From contig NZ_CP074197.1 of the NCBI RefSeq assembly GCF_023921805.1, forward strand, positions 1,116,001 to 1,180,000: 64,000 bases of DNA, in the 5' to 3' direction. The notes below the pieces were generated by a model, which searched no databases, was not told the DNA's origin, and saw only the letters and a list, made by a program, of their open reading frames with translations. Each line of letters begins with the position of its first letter. The first letter of the stretch is position 1. This document shows, one piece after another, positions 17,537 to 25,985 of this stretch. The position numbers and the translations under genes are program-made. The DNA is from Ruminococcus sp. FMBCY1 (lineage in GTDB: Bacteria > Bacillota > Clostridia > Oscillospirales > Acutalibacteraceae).

Positions 17537-17685
17537 GTGTTTTTTCAAACTTGTACATTATTTGGCAGATAAATACAATTACTCGGTTAACAATTGCATA
17601 AAAATAGTGATAAAATTATGATTTGGCAATTTTTAAGACAAGCAGCCGCTTTTTATAAACTCCGATTATTAAAAATTCAAAGAAA

Positions 17686-17712
17686 AAACTCAGCCACAAA
17701 ATGACTGAGTTT
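17686..17712 (-). terminator. Terminator of the rhodanese/PP-loop gene
   Basis: An 8-bp stem (AAACTCAG with CTGAGTTT) and an 11-nt loop, followed on the minus strand by a T-run, immediately after the stop at 17722. Confidence 0.75.
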
Positions 17713-17721
17713 CATTAAAAA

Positions 17722-18858
17722 TTATTTATCGTAATCATCAAGAAAACTGTGCTGATAATCATCTTTCTTATACGAGATAATCGTGTTAAGATTTACATTT
17801 TCAACACTGCGGAAAATGTTGCTCTCTATCTGAGGATTTATTTTTTTTAGCTGCGCAATAAGCTGTTTTATTTCCTGTCTTTTTGAGCCTGTATTGCCCG
17901 GGTTGCACGATGTGCAGGTATCCGTAAATCTGCACGCACACTGTATAAAATTAAGTTTATTGTAATCTCTCCAATGCTTTATTTCCGCCTCTCTTATAAG
18001 GTAAAGCGGTCTTATAAGCTCCATTCCCTCATAATTTGTACTATGCAGTTTCGGCATCATAGTCTGCACCTGTCCGCCGTAAAGCATACCCATTAATATG
18101 GTTTCTATAACATCGTCATAATGATGTCCGAGTGCAATTTTATTACAGCCAAGTTCCTTAGCCTTTTTGTAGAGGTATCCTCTTCTCATTCTTGCACAGA
18201 GATAACACGGATACTTTTCCACATTATATACCGACTCAAAAATCTGTGTTTCAAAAACCGTAATCGGAATATTCAGCTTTCTTGCGTTGTTCTCAATAAC
18301 ATCTCTGTTTTCAACGCTGTATCCCGGGTCCATTACAAGATATACAAGCTCAAACGGAAATTTATTATGCCTTTTAAGTTCCTGAAAAAGCTTTGCCATA
18401 AGCATAGAATCTTTGCCGCCCGAAATACATACGGCTATTTTATCATTCGGCTTTACAAGTTCATACTCAATTACAGCTTTTGTAAATCTGCCCCATATGG
18501 TCTTGCTGAATTTTTTTCTTATACTTTTTTCAACATCTGCCGCATAATCGTCATCGGTAAATTTATCCTTTAGCCAGCCGTAATATCCGTTCACAAGATT
18601 TACCGCATCGTAGCCGTCTTCTCGCAACTCTTCTGCAAGAGTATCGCTTATTTGACCGCTTTTGCAGCAAATAATCAATCTCTTATCTTTCGGCAAAATG
18701 CTTTTATCATTTTTAATTTTCTCAAGCGGAATATTTACCGAGTTTGGAATATTTCCGTAGTTATAAGAAATCTCATCTCTTATATCAATCACCGTACAAG
18801 TGTTTTTATCAAGTCTCTTTAATTCTTCAATAGAAATTTCATATTCTTCTCTGTTCAT
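17722..18858 (-). CDS. Rhodanese domain fused to TtcA-like PP-loop ATPase
   Basis: A 378-residue two-domain protein. Residues 1 to about 110 are a rhodanese domain with the persulfide cysteine in LIICCKSGQISD. The rest is a PP-loop ATP pyrophosphatase (CISGGKDSMLMAKL) with CYLC and CRFTDTCTSC cysteine clusters like those that bind Fe-S in TtcA. TtcA makes 2-thiocytidine in tRNA; fusion to its own sulfurtransferase suggests self-contained sulfur delivery. The start at 18858 has AGAGG five bases upstream. The substrate is not provable from sequence. Confidence 0.85.
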   Translation of the reverse strand: MNREEYEISIEELKRLDKNTCTVIDIRDEISYNYGNIPNSVNIPLEKIKNDKSILPKDKRLIICCKSGQISDTLAEELREDGYDAVNLVNGYYGWLKDKFTDDDYAADVEKSIRKKFSKTIWGRFTKAVIEYELVKPNDKIAVCISGGKDSMLMAKLFQELKRHNKFPFELVYLVMDPGYSVENRDVIENNARKLNIPITVFETQIFESVYNVEKYPCYLCARMRRGYLYKKAKELGCNKIALGHHYDDVIETILMGMLYGGQVQTMMPKLHSTNYEGMELIRPLYLIREAEIKHWRDYNKLNFIQCACRFTDTCTSCNPGNTGSKRQEIKQLIAQLKKINPQIESNIFRSVENVNLNTIISYKKDDYQHSFLDDYDK

Positions 18859-18939
18859 ACTTACCTCTGCTGTTCGTAATATGCTACTATTATACTCCCA
18901 AATCCGTCTGCCAGCAATACAATTAACGCAAATAATAAA

Positions 18940-18982
18940 AAGCTGCACCGATTTTCTGTAAAAACAGGAAACGGTACAGCTT
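18940..18982 (-). terminator. Terminator downstream of the XRE regulator gene
   Basis: A long hairpin with an outer 11-bp stem (one mismatch) and an inner TTTCTG/CAGGAAA stem. On the minus strand it ends in a TTTTTATT tract. Confidence 0.75.
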
Positions 18983-19098
18983 AAATAGTGAATAAAAGGA
19001 GAATTTTTAATCACTAATAGCGGCATAAATATCTACCGATAACATTATACAGCTATAAATGACAAAAGTCAGCTATAACAGTTTTACATAACGAAATA

Positions 19099-19470
19099 TT
19101 ATTGATATTTTTCATTCATTGCATTAAAAAATCTGATCCACTCCGATTCGGGAATTTTATTTTTCAATGAAAATCGCAGTGTTTTATGTATAAAATCATT
19201 TTGGTTTATGTAATCAGCAAGATCATAAGCAACCGCTCTTGAATTTTTGCTTTCGGCTGCAAGGTCAAGCATTTCACCGAATTCATCATCATTAAGTTTT
19301 AGCGCATCTCTCAATTTCATTAAAACATCATATGACGGCGCAGGTCTTTTGCCTGCTTCAATACTTGACTGATACACATTAGAAATACCGATTATTTCTG
19401 CCACATATTTAAGAGAATAGTTACATCTTGCCCTTTTTTCCTTAATGAAATCGCCAAAATTATCGCTCAT
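19099..19470 (-). CDS. XRE-family helix-turn-helix regulator
   Basis: A 123-residue protein. Residues 8-60 form an XRE HTH (KYVAEIIGISNVYQSSIEAGKR), followed by a helical tail with no ligand domain I recognise. ATG 19470 is chosen because the GTG three codons upstream lies inside the AAGGTGA site. It is divergent from the response regulator at 19638 across a 167-bp AT-rich gap, so it may control that gene or itself. Confidence 0.8.
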   Translation of the reverse strand: MSDNFGDFIKEKRARCNYSLKYVAEIIGISNVYQSSIEAGKRPAPSYDVLMKLRDALKLNDDEFGEMLDLAAESKNSRAVAYDLADYINQNDFIHKTLRFSLKNKIPESEWIRFFNAMNEKYQ

Positions 19471-19637
19471 AACCCTCACCTTTAATACTACAAATTATTC
19501 ATTGATTTCATAATATAATCTTAGTATAATTATAAAACTCAAACATAATAAATAATATTACTTTTTATTACACAAAATATTATAAAATGTTGGTTTTCGT
19601 TAGTTTTTGTAGTATAATATAATAATGGGGTGATATT

Positions 19638-20417
19638 GTGAACAAAGTTAACTTACTTATTGTAGAAGATGATAATAATACTGTAGAAGAGTATAAATCT
19701 GAAATTAAAGGTTTTGAAAATTTTTATATTGTCGGCACTACAAACAACTCCTCAAAAGCCGTAGAAATGGTAAAAGAATACTGTCCTCATGCTGTTATTC
19801 TCGACTTGGAACTACATCAGGGCAGTGGCAACGGTCTTTTATTTTTAAAAGGGTTGTCTGAACTTGCATTGCCAAACAAGCCTTTTATACTGGTAGTTAC
19901 CAATAATATCAGTAATGTTACTCATTCCATAGCAAGAAATTTAGGTGCAGACTTTGTAATAACTAAAAATCAAAATGATTTCAGCTGTAAAATGGTACTT
20001 GAGTTTCTCAGTTCAATTGTACAAACAACGCTGACCTCAAATTTCAGTTCACCGAGCGCCGCAAAAGCCGCTGAACGCATAAGCAACAGCGAAATTATAA
20101 GAAATAAAATCTCTGTTGAGCTTGATTTAATAGGAATCAGCCCAAAACTTAAGGGCAGAAATTACCTTGCAGACGCTATTGAAATCACTTGCAATCAGCG
20201 AGTAACCAATCTTTGCAGTATTGTGGCGAAAAAATATAAAAAAACCGATGCAAGTGTTGAGCGTGCAATGCAAACTGCCATAAACCACGCTTGGCGAAAC
20301 ACCGATATTGAAAGTCTTGAACGCTACTATACCACATACATAAATCCGCAGAAAGGCGTTCCCACAGTTATGGAATTTATCTATTATTATTCTTCCAAAA
20401 TCAAAAAAAGCCTGTAA
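19638..20417 (+). CDS. Response regulator with Spo0A-type DNA-binding domain
   Basis: A 259-residue protein starting at GTG with GGGGTGAT upstream. The receiver domain (residues 1-125) has acidic residues E10-D11-D12 and phospho-acceptor D56 in AVILDLELH. Residues about 150-255 resemble the Spo0A C-terminal domain (IGISPKLKGRNYLADAI, SVERAMQTAINHAWRN). True Spo0A is normally a distinct single-copy gene; this shorter paralogue sits with a kinase and a micro-ORF, so it is more likely the output of a dedicated two-component system. Confidence 0.85.
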   Translation: MNKVNLLIVEDDNNTVEEYKSEIKGFENFYIVGTTNNSSKAVEMVKEYCPHAVILDLELHQGSGNGLLFLKGLSELALPNKPFILVVTNNISNVTHSIARNLGADFVITKNQNDFSCKMVLEFLSSIVQTTLTSNFSSPSAAKAAERISNSEIIRNKISVELDLIGISPKLKGRNYLADAIEITCNQRVTNLCSIVAKKYKKTDASVERAMQTAINHAWRNTDIESLERYYTTYINPQKGVPTVMEFIYYYSSKIKKSL

Positions 20418-20421
20418 ATTT

Positions 20422-20447
20422 ATCCCGATGTTTATTAGCATCGGGAT
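20422..20447 (+). terminator. Terminator of the response regulator gene
   Basis: A perfect 9-bp stem ATCCCGATG with its complement, 8-nt loop, then eight T residues. Confidence 0.9.
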
Positions 20448-20627
20448 TTTTTTTGCAATAAAAATTTATAAATTCATCATAAAATAACAATTTCTAATTA
20501 TTATTTTTACATTATGTGATATTTACTCACTATATTAAAAATAAAGCAATTACAGCAACAAATCAGAATTTCCCCGCAAAAAAGGTACACTTTACTTGTA
20601 AAACAAAAGTAAAGGAGGTACTGAAGT

Positions 20628-20675
20628 ATGTGGGATGATATTTATGAATTTTTAAAACAACTTTTAGGAAAATAA
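20628..20675 (+). CDS. 15-residue micro-ORF between response regulator and kinase, candidate signal peptide
   Basis: The ORF encodes MWDDIYEFLKQLLGK and is preceded by AAAGGAGG at a spacing of 9, one of the strongest ribosome binding sites in the window. It lies alone between the response-regulator terminator and the kinase promoter. The sequence would form a short amphipathic helix with an acidic N-terminal and basic C-terminal half. There is no cysteine for an AgrD-type thiolactone and no leader, so a signal would be linear or formylated. Expression is inferred from the ribosome binding site and position. Confidence 0.6.
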   Translation: MWDDIYEFLKQLLGK

Positions 20676-20679
20676 TATA

Positions 20680-20708
20680 GTGACATTATTTAGCTTGTAT
20701 GATATAAT
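20680..20708 (+). promoter_or_regulatory. Promoter of the sensor kinase gene
   Basis: GTGACA, 17 bp, TATAAT, with GGAG 10 bases before the ATG at 20741. It begins five bases after the micro-ORF stop. Confidence 0.7.
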
Positions 20709-20740
20709 ATTATCATTATAGTAATACGGAGTTAAATATT

Positions 20741-22234
20741 ATGTCGACAAACATTACAGAGCTTTTATATAATTTTGCTATGAATTTTTTTATTAAAGCT
20801 CCGACTTTATTTTCATCAGCCTATATTTTTATTAAAACAACAAACATTAAATGCAGCAAATCAAAGTTAGCTTTGCTTTTGACTGCATTTTTTGTCGTCA
20901 ATATAATTTCGTCTGTTGTACTTTTATTTGACAACAGTTTGGGATTCTTGGCAAGTTGTATATTGTTTATTGTAACTATCACACTGTTTACTAAAAACAA
21001 TATAAAAAATACCATTTCCATCTCCATTGTTTCAATGGGACTTTCCTATTGCGTACGATTTATCATTGCCTTGATTTTTGCAATTGCATCACACTATATA
21101 TCGTTAGTTACATACGATTTCTTGAATCCGAAAAGTATTTTTACGGTAATTTTTATAGGCATAATACATTTATTATCAACATTCTATATAATGAAAATTA
21201 AGAGATTAAAAAACGGTCTTGCCTTTTTCAATAATTCCGATAACTTTGGCATAGGTCTGTTAATATCAGGTTTTATTTTCTTAATCATAGCTCTGCTTGC
21301 ACAAGACGGCGATGACTACAAATCTATATTTGTATATATGTTTATAGGATTAATAATTTGTTGTATAGGTGCTGTAATTTGGATAAGAACAAACATAACA
21401 CGGTACTATAAAAGTCGGCTGCAGCAAAAAGCAGACGAACATTTCAATTCGGTTATTGAGGAAAAAGACAGTAATATTGAGGAACTTACAAAATCCAATG
21501 CCTTTCTTTCAAAAATAGTGCACCGTGACAACCACCTTATGAGTTCTTTGCAATATTCTTTAGAAGAACTTTGCAATTGTAACGATAAACAAAAGGAAAG
21601 CAAAATAATCACTGAACTTCTTGCTCTTGCAAAAGAAAGAAACGAACTCGTGCAAAAAGAACAGGCAGAAAATAAAGTGCTTGCATCTACGGGAAATTCT
21701 GTTATTGACGGCGCTCTGCTTAATATGTATATAAAAGCCTCTGCTCACGAAATTAATTTTGATTTGATAGCAAATACAGATATTAACTACCTTATCAATC
21801 ATTTTCTTTCGCAAACCGAACTTGAAACCCTGCTTTGCGACCATATAAAAGACGCTGTCATAGCCGTTGAAAGCACAGGCAAAAGGAACGGAAATATTCT
21901 GACATCTGTTTCTTCGGTTGACGGAATATATGAAATTTCCGTAAGCGACAACGGAATTGAATTTGAAACCGATACTTTACAAAAACTCGGTACCGAAAGA
22001 GTTACCACTCACAAAGAAAGCGGCGGCAACGGCATAGGTTTTATGACAACTTTTGATACTCTGAAAAATTCAAAGGCAAGTCTTATTATTACCGAATACG
22101 AACCCGATAAGCCGTTTACCAAAACCGTTACTTTCAGGTTTGACGGTCAAGGAAACTTTATTATAAGATCTTACAGATGCAAAATTCTCAAAGAAAAAAT
22201 CATCCGTGAAGATATTTTAATTACTTATAATTAA
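20741..22234 (+). CDS. Seven-helix sensor histidine kinase, AgrC/GHKL type
   Basis: A 497-residue membrane kinase. Hydrophobic segments at about 12-30, 42-63, 67-83, 90-120, 132-151, 168-187 and 194-215 form a polytopic sensor with almost no extracellular domain, as in AgrC-type peptide receptors. The phospho-acceptor region is KIVHRDNHLMSSL (H261 or H265). The C-terminal ATPase has VSDNGIEFE and SGGNGIGFMTTF. Its likely partner is the Spo0A-like regulator at 19638, and the micro-ORF at 20628 is a candidate ligand. The sensor half has no recognised family beyond topology. Confidence 0.85.
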   Translation: MSTNITELLYNFAMNFFIKAPTLFSSAYIFIKTTNIKCSKSKLALLLTAFFVVNIISSVVLLFDNSLGFLASCILFIVTITLFTKNNIKNTISISIVSMGLSYCVRFIIALIFAIASHYISLVTYDFLNPKSIFTVIFIGIIHLLSTFYIMKIKRLKNGLAFFNNSDNFGIGLLISGFIFLIIALLAQDGDDYKSIFVYMFIGLIICCIGAVIWIRTNITRYYKSRLQQKADEHFNSVIEEKDSNIEELTKSNAFLSKIVHRDNHLMSSLQYSLEELCNCNDKQKESKIITELLALAKERNELVQKEQAENKVLASTGNSVIDGALLNMYIKASAHEINFDLIANTDINYLINHFLSQTELETLLCDHIKDAVIAVESTGKRNGNILTSVSSVDGIYEISVSDNGIEFETDTLQKLGTERVTTHKESGGNGIGFMTTFDTLKNSKASLIITEYEPDKPFTKTVTFRFDGQGNFIIRSYRCKILKEKIIREDILITYN

Positions 22235-22258
22235 TATTTCGTTTATATGAAGTAATTA

Positions 22259-22282
22259 AGGCACAGCATTTTCGCTGTGCCT
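22259..22282. terminator. Terminator between the kinase gene and mnmA
   Basis: A 9-bp stem AGGCACAGC with GCTGTGCCT, 6-nt loop, and TTTT on the plus strand. Confidence 0.8.
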
Positions 22283-22323
22283 TTTGCATAAAAATCGGCT
22301 CACCTAAAGCAAGCAGATTAAAA

Positions 22324-23397
22324 TTATTCTATTGTTCCGCCGCCTACTACTACATCTTCGTCATACAGAACCACTGCCTGACCTTTTGAAATTGCTCTTT
22401 GCGGCTTATCAAATACAATGTGCAGTTTGTTATCTGAAAGCTGTTCTACCGTTGCATCCTGTTCAGGCTGATTGTATCTTACCCTTGCTTTTATATGCAA
22501 AGGTTTGTCAAGCTTTTCGTAAGCAATAAGATTAATATCTTTTGCGTAAAGCTCTTTTGAAAACAGTCTGTCATTATCGCAAAGTATAACCTTGTTGTTT
22601 GCAATATCCTTTTCCTTGACATACATCGGGTGAGGCAAAGCAAGACCAAGTCCCTTTCTCTGCCCTATCGTATACCTTATAATGCCCTTATGTGTACCGA
22701 GAACATTGCCGTTTTCATCAACAAAGTCACCAAAATCATACTTTCTGCCCGTGTACTGCTCAATGAACTTTGCGTAATCTCCGTCAGGTACAAAACAAAT
22801 ATCCTGACTGTCGTGTTTTTGAGCATTAATAAGGTTATATTTTTCCGCTATTTTTCTTACTTCGTGCTTTGTAAGTTTTCCAAGCGGAAGCAAGGTTCTT
22901 GAAAGCTGTCTTTGAGTAAGCGAGTAAAGTACATAACTTTGGTCTTTTGTTACATCGGGGGACTTTCTCAATAAATATCTTTGCAATCCCTCATCATACT
23001 CAATGACAGAGTAATGACCTGTAACTACATAATCAAAGTCAAGCTCATCGGCTCTCTGCATAAGCTTTTCAAATTTAATATATCTGTTGCAGTCAATGCA
23101 AGGATTAGGCGTACAGCCGTTTTCGTATGCAGAAATAAAACGGTCAATTACATTTTCTTTAAAGCTGTCTTTAAAATTGTAAACATAATAAGGTATTCCG
23201 ATTTTTCTGCAAACATTTCTCGCATCGTCAATATCATCAAGCGAACAGCAGGTTTTCTCCTTCTTTTCGCCAATATCCTCGTTATCAAAAAGCTTAAGAG
23301 TAATGCCCGTAGCGTCATAGCCCTGCTCCTTTATCAAGCAAGCCGCTACCGAACTGTCAACTCCTCCGCTCATTGCTATTAATGCCCTTTCGGTCAT
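22324..23397 (-). CDS. mnmA: tRNA-specific 2-thiouridylase
   Basis: Makes 2-thiouridine at position 34 of Lys, Glu and Gln tRNAs. The PP-loop is MSGGVDSSVAA. The catalytic cysteines lie in NPCIDCNRYIKF and, for the second, in HDSQDICFVPDGDY. The start at 23397 has AAGGAG; a longer reading is within the preceding gene. It overlaps nadA by fewer than ten bases only if the upstream start is used; otherwise they are 10 bp apart. It is a further sulfur-using gene in this window. Confidence 0.96.
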   Translation of the reverse strand: MTERALIAMSGGVDSSVAACLIKEQGYDATGITLKLFDNEDIGEKKEKTCCSLDDIDDARNVCRKIGIPYYVYNFKDSFKENVIDRFISAYENGCTPNPCIDCNRYIKFEKLMQRADELDFDYVVTGHYSVIEYDEGLQRYLLRKSPDVTKDQSYVLYSLTQRQLSRTLLPLGKLTKHEVRKIAEKYNLINAQKHDSQDICFVPDGDYAKFIEQYTGRKYDFGDFVDENGNVLGTHKGIIRYTIGQRKGLGLALPHPMYVKEKDIANNKVILCDNDRLFSKELYAKDINLIAYEKLDKPLHIKARVRYNQPEQDATVEQLSDNKLHIVFDKPQRAISKGQAVVLYDEDVVVGGGTIE

Positions 23398-23407
23398 ATT
23401 ATTCTCC

Positions 23408-24325
23408 TTAACCGCCAAGTCTTATCATCTCGTCAATACATTTCTTTGCGTCTGTAATAGTCTGCTCATCAAGGATAATTTCCTCGCCGCCCTCGCCTTT
23501 AAGGCAATTGAACACATCCATAAGAGTGGTAGCTTTCATATTAGGACAAATGAGCTTTTGTGTAAGAATATGGAATTTTTTATCGGGACAATCATACTGC
23601 AAATGTTCTGCAATACTGATTTCGGTACCGATGATAAATTCCTTTTTATCACTGTTCTTTGCGTAGTTCATAATGCCCGATGTCGAGCCTACATAATCCG
23701 CAAGATCAACAACAGCAGGCTGGCACTCCGGATGAACAAGAAGTTCGGCATTCGGGAACTGTGCCTTTGCCTTTTTAACATCTTCCGCTGTAACGCAAGC
23801 GTGAATCGGGCAACCGCCGTGCAAAAGTTTAAAATTCTTATCCGGAAGCTGACGGCTTACATAATCGCCAAGGTTGCAGTCAGGGATAAAAAGAATATTC
23901 TTTTCAGGCATATTGCTTACAATCTTAACGGCAGATGAACTTGTTACACAAACATCACAAATAGTTTTTAAATCTGCTGTAGTATTTATGTATGCAACTA
24001 CCGCATAATCGGGATACATTTCTTTTACGGAAGAAATCATTTCTTTATCCATCTGGTCAGCCATCTGACAGCCGGCACTCGGCTGAGCAAGATAAACCGT
24101 TTTATCGGGTGAAAGAATTTTGCAGGTTTCTGCCATAAAACGAACACCGCACATAAGAATGTTTTTATTTGTAACTTTGCTTGCATCTACACTCAATTTA
24201 TAGCTGTCGCCTGTAAAATCGGCAATTTCGCAAATCTCTCTTGCCTGATAGCTGTGGGCAAGAATACAAACATCTTTTTCTTTTTTTAACTCAAGAATTT
24301 TATTTTGAATTTCAGAAATATTCAT
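23408..24325 (-). CDS. nadA: Quinolinate synthase
   Basis: Condenses iminoaspartate and dihydroxyacetone phosphate to quinolinate for NAD synthesis. The 305-residue protein carries the three 4Fe-4S cysteines in LMCGVRFMAETC, CDVCVTSSSAV and HPECQPAVVD. Two starts are possible (24343 and 24325), each with a purine-rich site; the shorter matches the usual N terminus. nadB and nadC are not adjacent. Confidence 0.95.
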   Translation of the reverse strand: MNISEIQNKILELKKEKDVCILAHSYQAREICEIADFTGDSYKLSVDASKVTNKNILMCGVRFMAETCKILSPDKTVYLAQPSAGCQMADQMDKEMISSVKEMYPDYAVVAYINTTADLKTICDVCVTSSSAVKIVSNMPEKNILFIPDCNLGDYVSRQLPDKNFKLLHGGCPIHACVTAEDVKKAKAQFPNAELLVHPECQPAVVDLADYVGSTSGIMNYAKNSDKKEFIIGTEISIAEHLQYDCPDKKFHILTQKLICPNMKATTLMDVFNCLKGEGGEEIILDEQTITDAKKCIDEMIRLGG

Positions 24326-24581
24326 ACATACATTTCCCTTCATTTTTCCTTTTAAATTTATTATACATTTTTTTGCCTACTATTGCAATAGGTCTTTTTA
24401 TTTTAAAAATATTGTTTATGTTTAATGGTTAAAAGAATTATAAATTATCACAATTGCCGAAAATTATTTGAATTTTTGTCTTTACTTTATACTTTAATTG
24501 TGATATAATACTTAATATATACAAGTAGAGGTTATTCTGCTTAATATTTTAATTAGATAATATAAATAGGAGGTTAGTACA

Positions 24582-25064
24582 ATGAAAAAAGTTGTTTCCC
24601 TCGCATTGGCTCTTGTGCTGATGCTTGCAGTGTCTATTCCGGTATTTGCCGCACCAAGTCCTACAGGTACATACACTTATGTAGTAGTTGTTATTCCTAC
24701 CACAGGCGGCAGCGGTGACTATGAGTTCACTACAGGCATTGATGAGGACGGTAACCAGAATGTTCACCTTACTCCAAAGCCAAAGTCCGGTTATTCTTTT
24801 GACCATTGGGTAATTGACGGTCCTTACAGAACCGATCAGCCGCTTACAGATGGAAATCTTGATATTATAATCACAGGTGATATTACGGTAACTCCTTATT
24901 ACACAATCAACGGTGAGTCACCTACACAGGCTGTAACAACAGATACTTCTGATAAATCGCCGCAGACCGGTCCTTCAAGCGCAATGCCGTATATAATAAT
25001 CGGCTTATCACTTATAGCTGTTGCTGTCAGCGTAACTATTGTTAAGTCAAAGAAATCAAACTAA
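24582..25064 (+). CDS. Secreted cell-wall-anchored protein with SPQTG sorting signal
   Basis: A 160-residue surface protein. Signal peptide 1-23 is cleaved near VFA-AP. The middle has one InlB B-repeat-like beta module (PKSGYSFDHWVIDG to ITVTPYYT). A Thr/Ser linker leads to SPQTG at 126-130, a hydrophobic helix 136-154 and the basic tail KSKK. This is a sortase substrate with a noncanonical motif, about 120 bp before a class B sortase gene, so the two are a likely enzyme-substrate pair. The start has AGGAGG upstream. Confidence 0.85.
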   Translation: MKKVVSLALALVLMLAVSIPVFAAPSPTGTYTYVVVVIPTTGGSGDYEFTTGIDEDGNQNVHLTPKPKSGYSFDHWVIDGPYRTDQPLTDGNLDIIITGDITVTPYYTINGESPTQAVTTDTSDKSPQTGPSSAMPYIIIGLSLIAVAVSVTIVKSKKSN

Positions 25065-25076
25065 TTTTGCTAATAA

Positions 25077-25105
25077 AAACAGCTTTCGGTTTTCGAAAGC
25101 TGTTT
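25077..25105 (+). terminator. Terminator of the SPQTG protein gene
   Basis: A 12-bp stem AAACAGCTTTCG with its complement, 5-nt loop, followed by T-run. Confidence 0.9.
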
Positions 25106-25136
25106 TTTAATGCTTATTATAGTTAAAATTTACAGA

Positions 25137-25169
25137 AATATTGACACGGTTGTCAATATTTGTTATAAT
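25137..25169 (+). promoter_or_regulatory. Sortase promoter with perfect 10-bp inverted repeat operator
   Basis: TTGACA (25141-25146), 17 bp, TATAAT (25164-25169). The -35 box is embedded in a perfect inverted repeat: arm AATATTGACA, spacer CGGT, arm TGTCAATATT, covering 25137-25160. A dimeric regulator bound there would occlude the -35 box. Confidence 0.8.
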
Positions 25170-25187
25170 TATTTGATGTGATTTATT

Positions 25188-25985
25188 ATGAAAAAAAATC
25201 GAAATAAAATTCTTATCACAATTCTTGTTATTACAATTATTCTGTTAATTCTGTGCGTAATTTATGTTATGTATCAAATGAATACTCAACACAAAGAGCA
25301 GGACGATTACAGCAAACTTGCAAGTTCTGTGGCTCCGAGCATAGCCGAAGAAGTTACTTCCCCGTCAATTGACGAAACTCTTGCCGACAATCCTATTATA
25401 GATAACCCTATAGATTTTGAGTCGCTACAATCTCAAAATGACGAAATCTATTCTTGGATATATATTCCCGATACCAACATAAATTACCCTGTTTGCAGGA
25501 GTAACACAAACGATAATTTTTACCTGGATCATGATATTTACGGAAATTACAGCTTTTCAGGCTCTATTTATTCACAGTATTGTAATTCTATATATATGCA
25601 TGACAGGGTAACCGTACTCTACGGTCACAATATGGCAGACGGAAGTATGTTTGCCGATTTATATAAATTTACAAATACGGATTTTTTCAATGACCATGAG
25701 TATTTTTACATCTACAGACCTCAGCACAAACTTACCTACCGTATAGTGTCGGTTTATTCATATGATGACCGACATATAATGAATTCGTTTGATTTTGATG
25801 ACGACAAGGTTTTTCAGGAATACCTTGATTATATTCAAAATCCCAGATCATTCACAAAAGTTGTAAGAGATAATTCGGAGCTGACAATCAATGACAAAAT
25901 TGTCACGCTAAGCACCTGCCTTAATTCAGGTGACGGACGACTTCTTTTACAGGGGGTGTTAATAAAAGATGAACTCACAAAATAA
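25188..25985 (+). CDS. srtB: Class B sortase
   Basis: A 265-residue membrane-anchored transpeptidase with an N-terminal helix at 9-28. The catalytic triad is H147 (LYGHNMADGSMF), C244 (LSTCLNSGDG) and R251. Class B features include the motif IPDTNINYPV and the DGSMF segment after the histidine. The nearest substrate is the SPQTG protein upstream. It overlaps the LCP gene by 17 bp, so the two are translated together under the 25137 promoter. Confidence 0.92.
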   Translation: MKKNRNKILITILVITIILLILCVIYVMYQMNTQHKEQDDYSKLASSVAPSIAEEVTSPSIDETLADNPIIDNPIDFESLQSQNDEIYSWIYIPDTNINYPVCRSNTNDNFYLDHDIYGNYSFSGSIYSQYCNSIYMHDRVTVLYGHNMADGSMFADLYKFTNTDFFNDHEYFYIYRPQHKLTYRIVSVYSYDDRHIMNSFDFDDDKVFQEYLDYIQNPRSFTKVVRDNSELTINDKIVTLSTCLNSGDGRLLLQGVLIKDELTK

